From: an uncultured Phascolarctobacterium sp.
Lineage (GTDB): Bacteria; Bacillota; Negativicutes; Acidaminococcales; Acidaminococcaceae
Length of the DNA: 6,138 nucleotides
Reading direction: 5' to 3'
NCBI GenBank assembly: GCA_949287345.1
Contig: CASEGD010000073.1
Location: 1 to 6,138, forward strand
Positions 1 through 6,138 of the stretch are shown here, in pieces. The notes below the pieces were generated by a model. That model had not been told where the DNA came from and searched no databases. It was given only the letters and a program-made list of their open reading frames with translations. The stretch's first letter is position 1. Every line of letters begins with the position of its first letter. A program made the translations under genes and the position numbers.

Positions 1-9
1 CGAAAGCAT
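1..9 (-). CDS. Probable start of murC (UDP-N-acetylmuramate--L-alanine ligase), first three codons only
   Basis: Only ATG CTT TCG (Met-Leu-Ser) is visible before the window ends. The start is supported by a strong GGAGGAGG ribosome binding site six bases upstream and by its position 15 bases after the murG stop on the same strand. The identity is inferred from gene order alone: in many dcw clusters murC follows murG, and MurC would supply the UDP-MurNAc-L-Ala used by the MurD encoded just upstream. Three residues cannot confirm a family, and murB or another dcw gene could equally begin here. The existence of a start codon is fairly certain; the murC name is a guess from context. Confidence 0.55.
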
Positions 10-15
10 TAAAAT

Positions 16-23
16 CCTCCTCC
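16..23 (-). promoter_or_regulatory. Ribosome binding site of the gene after murG
   Basis: The minus strand reads GGAGGAGG, then six bases (ATTTTA), then ATG. This is a near-ideal Shine-Dalgarno sequence with good spacing. It lies just past the murG TGA stop and is the main evidence that another operon gene begins at the left edge. Confidence 0.8.
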
Positions 24-24
24 G

Positions 25-1128
25 TCAGTTTTTTATCAGCTGCAAAGCCTGCTGCGCAATTTCTTTGGCAGCGCCCGGACGGCCGAGGCTTTTGGCAGCT
101 TTTTTCATCTGCTGTAATTCTTCGTCGCGAATCAAAAGATGTTCTATTTCTTCCAGCAATTTCTCGCCGGTCAGTTCCTTATCCAGAACCACTTTGGCAG
201 CACCTGCCGCCTCCACGGCACGCGCGTTAAACTCCTGATGGTTCGCCGTCGCATAAGGGTACGGAATCAGCACCGAAGGTATGCCCTTCGCCATCAGCTC
301 CGCAAGGCCAATCGCGCCCGCGCGGAACACTGCCAGGTCTGCCGCCGCCAGTGCCATCGGCATGTCGTGCAGGTAAGGCTTGACGATAATATTATCTTCC
401 AGCTTGCCGTCTTTCTCAAGCTCTTTTATGTAAGCGTCGTAATTAGCTTCGCCGGTTGCGTGCAGCACCTGCACATCGTGCCTGCCGCTTAACGCCTGCT
501 CAACATACAGCATGGCTTTGTTAATGCTCTGCGCGCCGCGGCTTCCGCCGGATACCAAAATAGTTTTTTTGTCCGCGTCAAGCCCGAAAAATTTAATGGC
601 TTCATCGCGCTTGTTGGAAAGAATTTCCACGCGGATGGGGTTGCCGGTATAAACCTTCTGCGATTTGCCGGTAAAATATTTTTCCGCCTCATGGTAACCC
701 AAAAAGACTTTTTTTACGAACCTTGCCAGTATTTTATTGGTAACACCCGGCATGGCGTTCTGCTCCTGTATCGCAGTCGGTATGCCGCGCAGCGCCGCTA
801 AAAACACAATCGGTCCGCACACATAACCACCCGTGCCGATAACAAGGTCAGGCTTAATCTCGCTGATAAGGCTGTTTGCCCCTGCAAGGCCTGTAAACAG
901 TTTGGCAAAGCTGCGCAGCGTATCAAAGCTCAGGCTGCGTTTAAAGCCTGCAATTTCAATAAAGCGCAGCGGGTAACCGTAACGCGGAATAATATTTTTT
1001 TCCAGCCCCTCTTTAGTGCCGACAAAAATAATTTCAGCCTCGGGGCGCAGTTTTTTAATCTGGTCGGCAATGGTCAGCGCCGGGTAAATATGCCCGCCGG
1101 TGCCGCCGCCCGAAAGTATTACCTTCAC
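25..1128 (-). CDS. murG: MurG, lipid II-forming UDP-GlcNAc transferase
   Basis: MurG (EC 2.4.1.227) transfers GlcNAc from UDP-GlcNAc to lipid I to make lipid II on the cytoplasmic face of the membrane. The 367-residue product has the usual family length and the two-domain GT28 (GT-B) layout. The N-terminal glycine-rich loop GGGTGGHIYPAL is at residues 7-18, GTGGYVCGP at 98-106, QEQNAMPG at 121-128 and TGNPIR at 161-166. The C-terminal donor domain has GGSRGAQSIN at 194-203, HATG at 223-226, RAGA at 269-272, the AEL glutamate at 278 and the ATANHQEFNA loop at 293-302. The start codon is GTG at 1128-1126; it places the glycine-rich loop at the expected distance from the N-terminus and has GGAGGA six bases upstream. 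It overlaps the murD stop by four bases (GTGA), so translational coupling is likely. Variants from the commonest motifs are GGSRGA rather than GGSQGA, QEQN rather than HEQN, and FRAGAIG rather than SRAGA followed by S/T. No break is seen. Confidence 0.97.
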   Translation of the reverse strand: MKVILSGGGTGGHIYPALTIADQIKKLRPEAEIIFVGTKEGLEKNIIPRYGYPLRFIEIAGFKRSLSFDTLRSFAKLFTGLAGANSLISEIKPDLVIGTGGYVCGPIVFLAALRGIPTAIQEQNAMPGVTNKILARFVKKVFLGYHEAEKYFTGKSQKVYTGNPIRVEILSNKRDEAIKFFGLDADKKTILVSGGSRGAQSINKAMLYVEQALSGRHDVQVLHATGEANYDAYIKELEKDGKLEDNIIVKPYLHDMPMALAAADLAVFRAGAIGLAELMAKGIPSVLIPYPYATANHQEFNARAVEAAGAAKVVLDKELTGEKLLEEIEHLLIRDEELQQMKKAAKSLGRPGAAKEIAQQALQLIKN

Positions 1129-2489
1129 TTTTGTTCCTCCGCAGCCGCAATTTCTGCGACTATTTCTTTAAAGCAGCGTCCGCGTGCCGGGAAGCCGCTG
1201 AACATATCAAAAGAAGCACACGCCGGCGAAAGCAGCACCGTCTGCGGCTTAACCGCAATTTTATGCGCAAGTTCTACCGCTTCGCGCATGGATTTAACCC
1301 TGCGGATATCGGCAACGCCTGCTTTAACGGCAGCTTCGTTAAAACGCTCTGCCGCTTCGCCCAGCAAAATCAAAGTATCAACCTTGGTTTTAACCAGCGC
1401 CATCATTTCTTCCAGCGGCGTCAATTTATCTGTGCCGCCGGCAATTAAAATCAAATGCCCGTTGGCAAAGGCTTCCAGCGCTTTAATGGTAGAATCGGTA
1501 TTGGTAGCCTTGGAATCGTTATAATAAGGCACGCCGTTAACGGTTGCCGTGTATTCAATGCGGTGTTCCACGCCTTTAAAGCTTTTCAGCACTGCGGCAA
1601 TATCATCGGGCTTAACGCCTGCAAAAAACGCCGCGCCGATAGCAGCCAGCACATTTTCTTCGTTGTGGCCGCCAAAAATCTGCAAATCTTTTTTGTTGCA
1701 GATAACTTCTTTTGTATCGTTCCAGGCAATTACAAAATTGCCGTTATCCATGTAAATGCCCTGCGGCAGAATTTCCCTGCGGCTGAACCAGCACAATCTG
1801 CCCGGCACCAGCCCGCCCCAGCTTTTAACGATGGGGTCGTCAAAATTCAGCAGCGTAACATCCTCCGGACGCTGGTTTTTAAAGATATTGCATTTTGCCG
1901 CGCCGTAAGCTTCCATGGTATGGTGGCGCGTTAAATGGTCTTCCGTTAAGTTTAAAATAACGGCAATTTCCGCGCGGAAGTTCTGGATGGTTTCCAGTTG
2001 AAAACTGGAAAGCTCTGCCGCCAGCCAAGAATTATCCGGCATGGTTTCCACTTCTTTGGTCAGCGCCATGCCGATGTTGCCGCCAACTTTGCTTACGCAG
2101 GGCAGCGTTGCCAGCATTTCGCCCACCAGCGTAGTGGTTGTAGTTTTGCCGTTGGTGCCCGTAATGCCGATAATATGCCCGTTGTAATTGCGGTAGGCAA
2201 GCTCCGCCTCGCCCGTTACGTTAATGCCGCGGCGCAAAGCCTCCTGCACCAGCTGGTTTTCAAGGCTGATGCCCGGTGAAAGGATAACTTCTTCCACCTC
2301 GTCCAGCAGCTTTTCACCGCCGCCTATTACAATCTGCCCGCCGGTTTTGGCAAGCAGTTCCTTCAAATCTGCGTTTACTTCATGTTCAGCATCGTTGTAA
2401 AGCAGCACGCGTTTGCCGCCGCGCGCTAAAATCTCCGCCGCGCCGCAGCCGCTGATGCCGATGCCGTAAACAAGTACCGCCTTATCCAA
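1125..2489 (-). CDS. murD: MurD, UDP-MurNAc-L-alanine--D-glutamate ligase
   Basis: MurD (EC 6.3.2.9) is the cytoplasmic ATP-dependent ligase that adds D-glutamate to UDP-MurNAc-L-Ala. The 454-residue product has normal length and all three Mur ligase domains. The Rossmann-like N-terminal part has GIGISG at 9-14 and SPGI at 71-74. The central ATPase domain has the P-loop GITGTNGKTTTT at 108-119, GNIG at 137-140, ELSSFQLE at 159-166, DHLTRH at 184-189 and Lys199 in YGAAK, the position of the family's carbamylated lysine. The C-terminal domain has GGHNEEN at 273-279, EHRIEY at 308-313, NDSKATN at 324-330, AGGTDK at 350-355 and SPACASFDMF at 421-430. SPACASFD with NDSKATN separates it from MurC, MurE and MurF. 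The start is TTG at 2489-2487: an in-frame TAA lies eight codons upstream with no ATG or GTG between, and GGAGG precedes it by nine bases. It begins two bases after the mraY stop. LTRH in place of the common LDRH is a mild deviation. No frameshift or truncation is seen. Confidence 0.97.
   Translation of the reverse strand: MDKAVLVYGIGISGCGAAEILARGGKRVLLYNDAEHEVNADLKELLAKTGGQIVIGGGEKLLDEVEEVILSPGISLENQLVQEALRRGINVTGEAELAYRNYNGHIIGITGTNGKTTTTTLVGEMLATLPCVSKVGGNIGMALTKEVETMPDNSWLAAELSSFQLETIQNFRAEIAVILNLTEDHLTRHHTMEAYGAAKCNIFKNQRPEDVTLLNFDDPIVKSWGGLVPGRLCWFSRREILPQGIYMDNGNFVIAWNDTKEVICNKKDLQIFGGHNEENVLAAIGAAFFAGVKPDDIAAVLKSFKGVEHRIEYTATVNGVPYYNDSKATNTDSTIKALEAFANGHLILIAGGTDKLTPLEEMMALVKTKVDTLILLGEAAERFNEAAVKAGVADIRRVKSMREAVELAHKIAVKPQTVLLSPACASFDMFSGFPARGRCFKEIVAEIAAAEEQK
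1135..1140 (-). promoter_or_regulatory. Ribosome binding site of murG, supporting the GTG start
   Basis: GGAGGA lies within the last codons of murD (Glu-Glu-Gln-Lys-stop), six bases before the GTG. There is no nearby ATG in frame, so this site fixes the non-ATG start of murG. Confidence 0.85.
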
Positions 2490-2491
2490 AA

Positions 2492-3466
2492 TTAAAAGCC
2501 TCCGTTTCCGTTAAGCCAAAGCATAACGCCAACTGCGCACAGCACGCAGCTTGCCGTAAAAAAGCGTTTAACGATTTTGGTTTCTTTCCAACCGCCCAGT
2601 TCAAAATGGTGGTGAATCGGCGTCATGCGGAAGATACGTTTGCCATGCGTCAGGCGGAAGTAAGTAACCTGCATAATTACACTGGTTGCTTCCATAACGT
2701 AAATGCCGCCCAGAATTACCAAAAGCAGCTCGGTATGCGTTAATAACGCTAACGCCGCCACACCGCCGCCGATAGCCAGCGAGCCGGTATCACCCATAAA
2801 TACTTTGGCAGGGTAATGGTTAAACAGTAAAAAACCAAGGCATGCGCCGCAAATTGCCAGCGCAAACACACTCAAATCAAAATGGCCGGTGTTATAAGCA
2901 ATAAAAGCATAAGCAACCGTTACCGGCACCGTAACGCTGGCAGCAAGCCCGTCAAGGCCGTCCGTAAGGTTTACGGCGTTGGTTGTGCCAACCAAAAGCA
3001 AAAATACCAGCACATAATACAGCCAGCCCAGCGGCAGCATGTATTCCGTACCGGGTATGGCAATGCTCAAATCGCCATGCACATGGGTTTCAATATAATA
3101 AACATACGCGCCTGCCAGCACAAACTGCATAAAAAACTTCTGCGCAGCCGTAAGGCCAAGGTTGCGTTTCATTACTACCTTAATATAATCGTCAACAAAA
3201 CCAATCAGCGCGTGGCCAAAGGTCAGCAGCAGCGCAATGCACAGCGCCGGTGTAAAATTGCACCATACGGCAACGGCAACAACAATCGCCAGCAGCATCA
3301 TAATGCCGCCCATCGTCGGCGTGCCGCTTTTTTTCATGTGTTCCTTCGGGCCGCATTCGCGGATGCTCTGCCCAAAATTAAGCTTATGCAAAAGAGAAAT
3401 AAAACTGCTGCCGGTTACGGCGCATACCAAAAACGCCGTAGCCAAAGCGCCTAAAAGGGTTATCAT
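2492..3466 (-). CDS. mraY: MraY, phospho-N-acetylmuramoyl-pentapeptide-transferase
   Basis: MraY (EC 2.7.8.13) is the integral membrane enzyme that moves phospho-MurNAc-pentapeptide from UDP onto undecaprenyl phosphate, giving lipid I. The 324-residue product is highly hydrophobic with many membrane segments (the family has ten). This length is typical of Bacillota-type MraY, shorter than the roughly 360 residues in E. coli. Visible motifs: GPKEHMKKSGTPTMGG at 39-54; the Asp pair of VDDY (D92, D93) that binds Mg and takes part in catalysis; NAVNLTDGLDGL at 163-174; FNHYPAKVFMGDTGSL at 215-230 with the conserved D226; and the cytoplasmic triple histidine in MTPIHHHFELGGW at 281-293. HHH and MGDTGS distinguish it from the related WecA/TagO transferases. 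The start is ATG at 3466-3464, since an in-frame TGA lies two codons upstream. The gene follows murF by 21 bases and supplies the lipid I substrate for MurG two genes on. Confidence 0.97.
   Translation of the reverse strand: MITLLGALATAFLVCAVTGSSFISLLHKLNFGQSIRECGPKEHMKKSGTPTMGGIMMLLAIVVAVAVWCNFTPALCIALLLTFGHALIGFVDDYIKVVMKRNLGLTAAQKFFMQFVLAGAYVYYIETHVHGDLSIAIPGTEYMLPLGWLYYVLVFLLLVGTTNAVNLTDGLDGLAASVTVPVTVAYAFIAYNTGHFDLSVFALAICGACLGFLLFNHYPAKVFMGDTGSLAIGGGVAALALLTHTELLLVILGGIYVMEATSVIMQVTYFRLTHGKRIFRMTPIHHHFELGGWKETKIVKRFFTASCVLCAVGVMLWLNGNGGF
2499..2503 (-). promoter_or_regulatory. Ribosome binding site of murD, supporting the TTG start
   Basis: GGAGG sits in the last Gly-Gly codons of mraY, nine bases before TTG. 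The only other codons between the upstream in-frame stop and this TTG are non-start or ATT codons, so TTG is the best start. Confidence 0.75.
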
Positions 3467-3479
3467 AAATCAATCAACA

Positions 3480-3483
3480 CTCC
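3480..3483 (-). promoter_or_regulatory. Possible ribosome binding site of mraY, weak and widely spaced
   Basis: The gap between murF and mraY contains CGGAGTG, whose GGAG core is 13 bases from the ATG. This spacing is wider than at the other genes here (six to nine bases). No better match lies closer, and the in-frame stop just upstream rules out an earlier start. Confidence 0.45.
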
Positions 3484-3487
3484 GTAA

Positions 3488-4861
3488 TTATTTTTTCAAA
3501 ACAAGGTCAATCAAACCATCCACCTGCATGGAATGAGAACCTTTTAACAAAATTATATCATTATTACGCACTACGCCGCTTAAAATTTTTGCGGCTTCCG
3601 CGCGGTCCTTGCAAATAAAAGTTTTAACGCCGCCGTTTTGCGCCGCTTTACCGATGTTCACGGCTTCTTCGCCGTAAGTAATCAGCACGTCAACGCCTTC
3701 GGCCGCCGCCATTTTGCCAACTTCCGCATGTGCGGATTGGGAAAGTGCGCCCAGTTCCAGCATATCGGCCAGCACGGCAACAGCCCTGCCGCCTTTGGCG
3801 GATTTTACGGCGTGCAGCGTTTTCAGCGCGCTCGCCATAGATGCGGGGCTGGCGTTGTAAGCGTCGTTAATAACTGTAACAGCGCCGATTTGCACAAATT
3901 CCTGACGCTTGCCGGTAAGTTTTACATCTTTCAAAGCAGCCTTAACCTGCGCCAACGGCACGTTAAAAGTTACCGCCACGCCGATTGCCGCCAGTGCGTT
4001 GTAAACATTGTGCTCGCCCAAAAGCGGCAAAACAATGTGTTCACGCTCGCCGGTTTTGGCACAAACGCAGTCAAATTCGCTGCCATCAGCATTTAAAACA
4101 ACGTTTTCCGCACGCATGTCAGCGCCGTCGCCGCAGCCGTAAGTTACAGCCTGCGCCGCCGTTTTATCCGCCATAGCGCGCACAAAAGCGTCGTCGTTAT
4201 TCAGCACGGCAAACTGCTGCGCCGTTAAGCCTTCCACAATTTCGCCCTTGGCTTTGGCAATGTTTTCCATGCTGCCCAAAAGCTCCATATGCGTTTCGCC
4301 GACATTGGTAACAACGGCAACATCGGGGCTTGCCAGTTCGCACAGCGCACGGATCTGCCCCAAACCGCGCATGCCCATTTCCACAACGGCAATTTCCGTG
4401 TCGGGTTTGATGTTCAGCAGCGTTTTGGGCAAGCCGATTTCGTTGTTAAAATTAGCTTCCGTTTTTACTACATTATATTTTACCGCAAGGCAGGCAGCAA
4501 TTAAATCCTTGGTAGAAGTTTTACCGTTGGAACCGGTAACAGCCACTACCTTCAAATTTTTCTGCTTGTCGCGCCATGCCTTGGCAATCAGCTGATAGGC
4601 TTTTAAAGTATCGTCAACCTTAACGGCAACGGCATTTTGCGGCAAACCTGCAACATCGTGGCTGATAACCACGCCCGTTGCGCCCAGTTCCAGCGCTTTG
4701 GCGCAGTAATTATGCCCGTCAAAATTTTCGCCGCTTAAAGCCACAAACAGCTCGCCCGCTTTAATGCTGCGGCTGTCGGTGTTAACGCCGCAAAACTCAA
4801 CATTCTGCGCATTTTCGCAGCTGCCGCCAGTTGCAGCCAGTATCTCCTGCAAATTCAGCAT
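3488..4861 (-). CDS. murF: MurF, UDP-MurNAc-tripeptide--D-alanyl-D-alanine ligase
   Basis: MurF (EC 6.3.2.10) joins D-Ala-D-Ala to the UDP-MurNAc-tripeptide made by MurE, giving the pentapeptide used by MraY. With the ATG at 4861-4859 the product is 457 residues, the usual size. The N-terminal domain has NTDSRSIKAGELFVAL at 27-42 and GENFDGHNY at 44-52. The ATPase domain has the P-loop VTGSNGKTSTKD at 108-119, NFNNEIGLP at 137-145, EMGM at 161-164, NVGETHMELLGS at 186-197 and AKAKGEI at 202-208. The C-terminal part has GEHNVYNALAAIG at 282-294, NDAYNASPASM at 332-342, LADMLELG at 364-371 and KGSHSM at 440-445. NFNNEIG and NDAYNASP are typical of MurF rather than MurE. The frame is open 35 codons further upstream, but that extension lies inside murE and precedes the normal MurF N-terminus, so the internal ATG with its ribosome binding site is chosen. 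The gap after murE is four bases. KGSH is a small departure from the common KGSR. Confidence 0.97.
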   Translation of the reverse strand: MLNLQEILAATGGSCENAQNVEFCGVNTDSRSIKAGELFVALSGENFDGHNYCAKALELGATGVVISHDVAGLPQNAVAVKVDDTLKAYQLIAKAWRDKQKNLKVVAVTGSNGKTSTKDLIAACLAVKYNVVKTEANFNNEIGLPKTLLNIKPDTEIAVVEMGMRGLGQIRALCELASPDVAVVTNVGETHMELLGSMENIAKAKGEIVEGLTAQQFAVLNNDDAFVRAMADKTAAQAVTYGCGDGADMRAENVVLNADGSEFDCVCAKTGEREHIVLPLLGEHNVYNALAAIGVAVTFNVPLAQVKAALKDVKLTGKRQEFVQIGAVTVINDAYNASPASMASALKTLHAVKSAKGGRAVAVLADMLELGALSQSAHAEVGKMAAAEGVDVLITYGEEAVNIGKAAQNGGVKTFICKDRAEAAKILSGVVRNNDIILLKGSHSMQVDGLIDLVLKK

Positions 4862-4864
4862 TTT

Positions 4865-4871
4865 ATCACCT
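4865..4871 (-). promoter_or_regulatory. Ribosome binding site of murF, overlapping the murE stop
   Basis: The minus strand reads AAAGGTGATAAAATG. AGGTGAT matches the right-hand part of the anti-Shine-Dalgarno complement AAGGAGGTGATC and contains the murE TGA stop. It decides the start in favour of the ATG at 4861 over the longer open frame reaching into murE, and suggests coupled translation. Confidence 0.7.
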
Positions 4872-6138
4872 TTTGTTCTGCCAGTATTCCTGCACCACTT
4901 CGCGGTCGTCAAAGTGGATAGTTTCGTGGCCGATAATCTGATAATTTTCGTGCCCCTTGCCCGCAATCAAAACAACGTCATTATCGGCGGCATGCTCCAG
5001 CGCATAGTTAATCGCCTCGCGCCTGTCGCTTAAACGCACACTGGTTTTGCCTGCCGGTATATCTTTAAGGGCAGTTTCAATCTCGTCGATAATAAGTTCC
5101 GGGTCTTCCGTACGCGGGTTATCGGAGGTAACAACCACGTTATCCGCCAAATCCAGCGCTATTTTGCCCATAATCGGGCGTTTTTTGTTGTCGCGGTCGC
5201 CGCCGCAGCCAAATACAACCCACAGTTTACCTTTGGTAATGCCGCGCGCCGTTTTCAGCACGTTTTCCAAACCGTCCGGCGTATGGGCGTAATCCACAAT
5301 AACGGTGTATGGCTGCCCTGCTTCCACAAGCTGGAAGCGCCCCGGCACGCCGTCAAAACCGTCCAGCACGTCAACAATAATTTTGGCGTCAATTTTTTCA
5401 GCCAGCATCGCGCCAACGGCGGACATTACATTATATACGTTAAATTCGCCGGTAATTTTCAGCACCAAATCCATTTCACCGGCAGGGGTATGCAGCTTCA
5501 GCGCCATTTGTTTGGCCTGCACGTCAAAGCTGATGGGGTAAATGTCGTAATCCCTGCTTTCGCCGTAAGTAATTACCGGTGCTTTGGTACGCCCCGCAAT
5601 AATTTTACTGCTGGGGTCGTCCATGTTAAGCACGGCAGTTTTATTAACCTTGTTGCCGTCCGTCAAATGTTCAAACAACAAGCTTTTGGCATCCACGTAG
5701 TTGGCAAAAGTTTTATGGAAGTCCAGATGGTCCTGCGTAATATTCGTCAGCACCGCCGTGTCATATTCAATACCGGCAACGCGGTTCAGCGCCAAAGCGT
5801 GGCTGGATACCTCCATAACCACGTAATCGCAGCCGCGCTGCTGCATTTTGTACAAAGTTTTCTGCAAATCAACAACGTCCGGCGTGGTATTGTGCGAAAC
5901 GGTTTCTTCGTCCTCAATCATAATGTTTATGGTGCCAATCATGCCAACCTTGTAGCCTGCCTTACGCAGAATCAGGCGGATAATGTTGGTCGTAGTCGTT
6001 TTGCCGTTCGTGCCGGTAACGCCAATCATGCGCATTTTCTTGCCGGGATAGTCAAAAAAATAAGGGGTCACAAGTTCCATGGCCCTTCTGGTATCGCTAA
6101 CCTTAACCAGCGTCATACCTGCGGGGCAGTCCACAGCG
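4866..6138 (-). CDS. murE: MurE, UDP-MurNAc-tripeptide synthetase (probably meso-diaminopimelate-adding), 5' end missing
   Basis: MurE adds the third stem residue to UDP-MurNAc-L-Ala-D-Glu in the cytoplasm. The frame runs open to the right edge, giving about 423 residues; family members are near 490, so most of the N-terminal UDP-MurNAc domain is outside. The GTG at 6134 is an internal Val, not the start. Numbering from that codon, the P-loop GVTGTNGKTTTT is at 38-49, NTTPD at 82-86, EVSSHAL at 108-114, DHLDFH at 135-140, and Lys150 in VDAKSLLFE at the position of the family's carbamylated lysine. Further on are GEFNVYN at 229-235, GVPGRF at 263-268, DYAHTPDGLENVL at 281-293, GCGGDRD at 309-315, SDNPRTEDP at 337-345 and AGKGHE at 391-396. 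DNPR is the signature linked to meso-diaminopimelate selection (EC 6.3.2.13); lysine-adding enzymes have a different tetrad. It is the first gene seen in the operon and its product feeds MurF. Confidence 0.96.
   Translation of the reverse strand, partial: AVDCPAGMTLVKVSDTRRAMELVTPYFFDYPGKKMRMIGVTGTNGKTTTTNIIRLILRKAGYKVGMIGTINIMIEDEETVSHNTTPDVVDLQKTLYKMQQRGCDYVVMEVSSHALALNRVAGIEYDTAVLTNITQDHLDFHKTFANYVDAKSLLFEHLTDGNKVNKTAVLNMDDPSSKIIAGRTKAPVITYGESRDYDIYPISFDVQAKQMALKLHTPAGEMDLVLKITGEFNVYNVMSAVGAMLAEKIDAKIIVDVLDGFDGVPGRFQLVEAGQPYTVIVDYAHTPDGLENVLKTARGITKGKLWVVFGCGGDRDNKKRPIMGKIALDLADNVVVTSDNPRTEDPELIIDEIETALKDIPAGKTSVRLSDRREAINYALEHAADNDVVLIAGKGHENYQIIGHETIHFDDREVVQEYWQNKR

Noticed and set aside
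1455..1934. A 159-codon open frame on the plus strand opposite murD
   Set aside because: It is fully contained antisense to murD motifs, with a composition typical of a reverse-strand shadow and no family resemblance.
2882..3454. A 190-codon open frame on the plus strand opposite mraY
   Set aside because: It lies entirely antisense to the well-conserved mraY gene. Its product is rich in Lys, Arg, Gln, Asn and His, as expected from reading a hydrophobic gene backwards, with no recognisable domain or clear ribosome binding site.
3467..3487. The 21-base murF-mraY spacer as a possible internal promoter or terminator
   Set aside because: It is too short for a -35/-10 pair, and there is no hairpin with a T-run; it is an ordinary operon spacer.
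3638..4096. A 152-codon open frame on the plus strand opposite murF
   Set aside because: Antisense shadow of the MurF C-terminal half; no motif and no independent signal.
4862..4966. A 35-codon N-terminal extension of MurF into murE
   Set aside because: The translated extension is unlike MurF, overlaps the conserved end of murE, and the internal ATG has its own ribosome binding site.
2133..6023. Similar short sequences at 2133-2168, 4505-4540 and 5988-6023 that look like a dispersed repeat
   Set aside because: They encode the shared P-loop (GTNGKTTTT or GSNGKTSTK) of the paralogous ligases MurD, MurF and MurE, so the similarity is protein homology, not a DNA repeat element.

Overview
The window is a densely packed, single-strand stretch of the division and cell wall (dcw) cluster. 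All genes lie on the minus strand, so transcription runs from high to low coordinates in the order murE (5' end outside the window), murF, mraY, murD, murG and the first codons of a probable murC. Together the five readable genes cover consecutive steps of peptidoglycan precursor synthesis: MurE, MurF and MurD are the ATP-dependent Mur amino acid/peptide ligases, MraY makes lipid I at the membrane, and MurG turns lipid I into lipid II. MurC, which precedes MurD in the pathway, appears to follow at the left edge.

Layout from right to left: murE (from the right edge to 4866), a 4-base gap, murF (4861 to 3488), a 21-base gap, mraY (3466 to 2492), a 2-base gap, murD (2489 to 1125, TTG start), a 4-base GTGA overlap, murG (1128 to 25, GTG start), then 15 bases holding a strong ribosome binding site and an ATG at 9 to 7 that probably starts murC. 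No intergenic space is long enough for an obvious promoter or terminator, so this is best read as the interior of one operon. There is no stretch over 300 bases without a gene.

The organism is a bacterium with intermediate base composition. MurE carries the DNPR motif that goes with meso-diaminopimelate addition. The 324-residue MraY, the MurG variants (GGYVCGP, QEQN) and the GGAGG-type ribosome binding sites suggest a Bacillota-type genome, possibly Negativicutes. That placement is an impression from recalled sequence style, not a computed result. ftsW, which sits between murD and murG in the classic E. coli order, is absent here.

I found no mobile element, RNA gene, CRISPR array or sign of a new system. 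This is ordinary core-genome sequence, and the observations listed are small points on gene order, start codons and motif variants.
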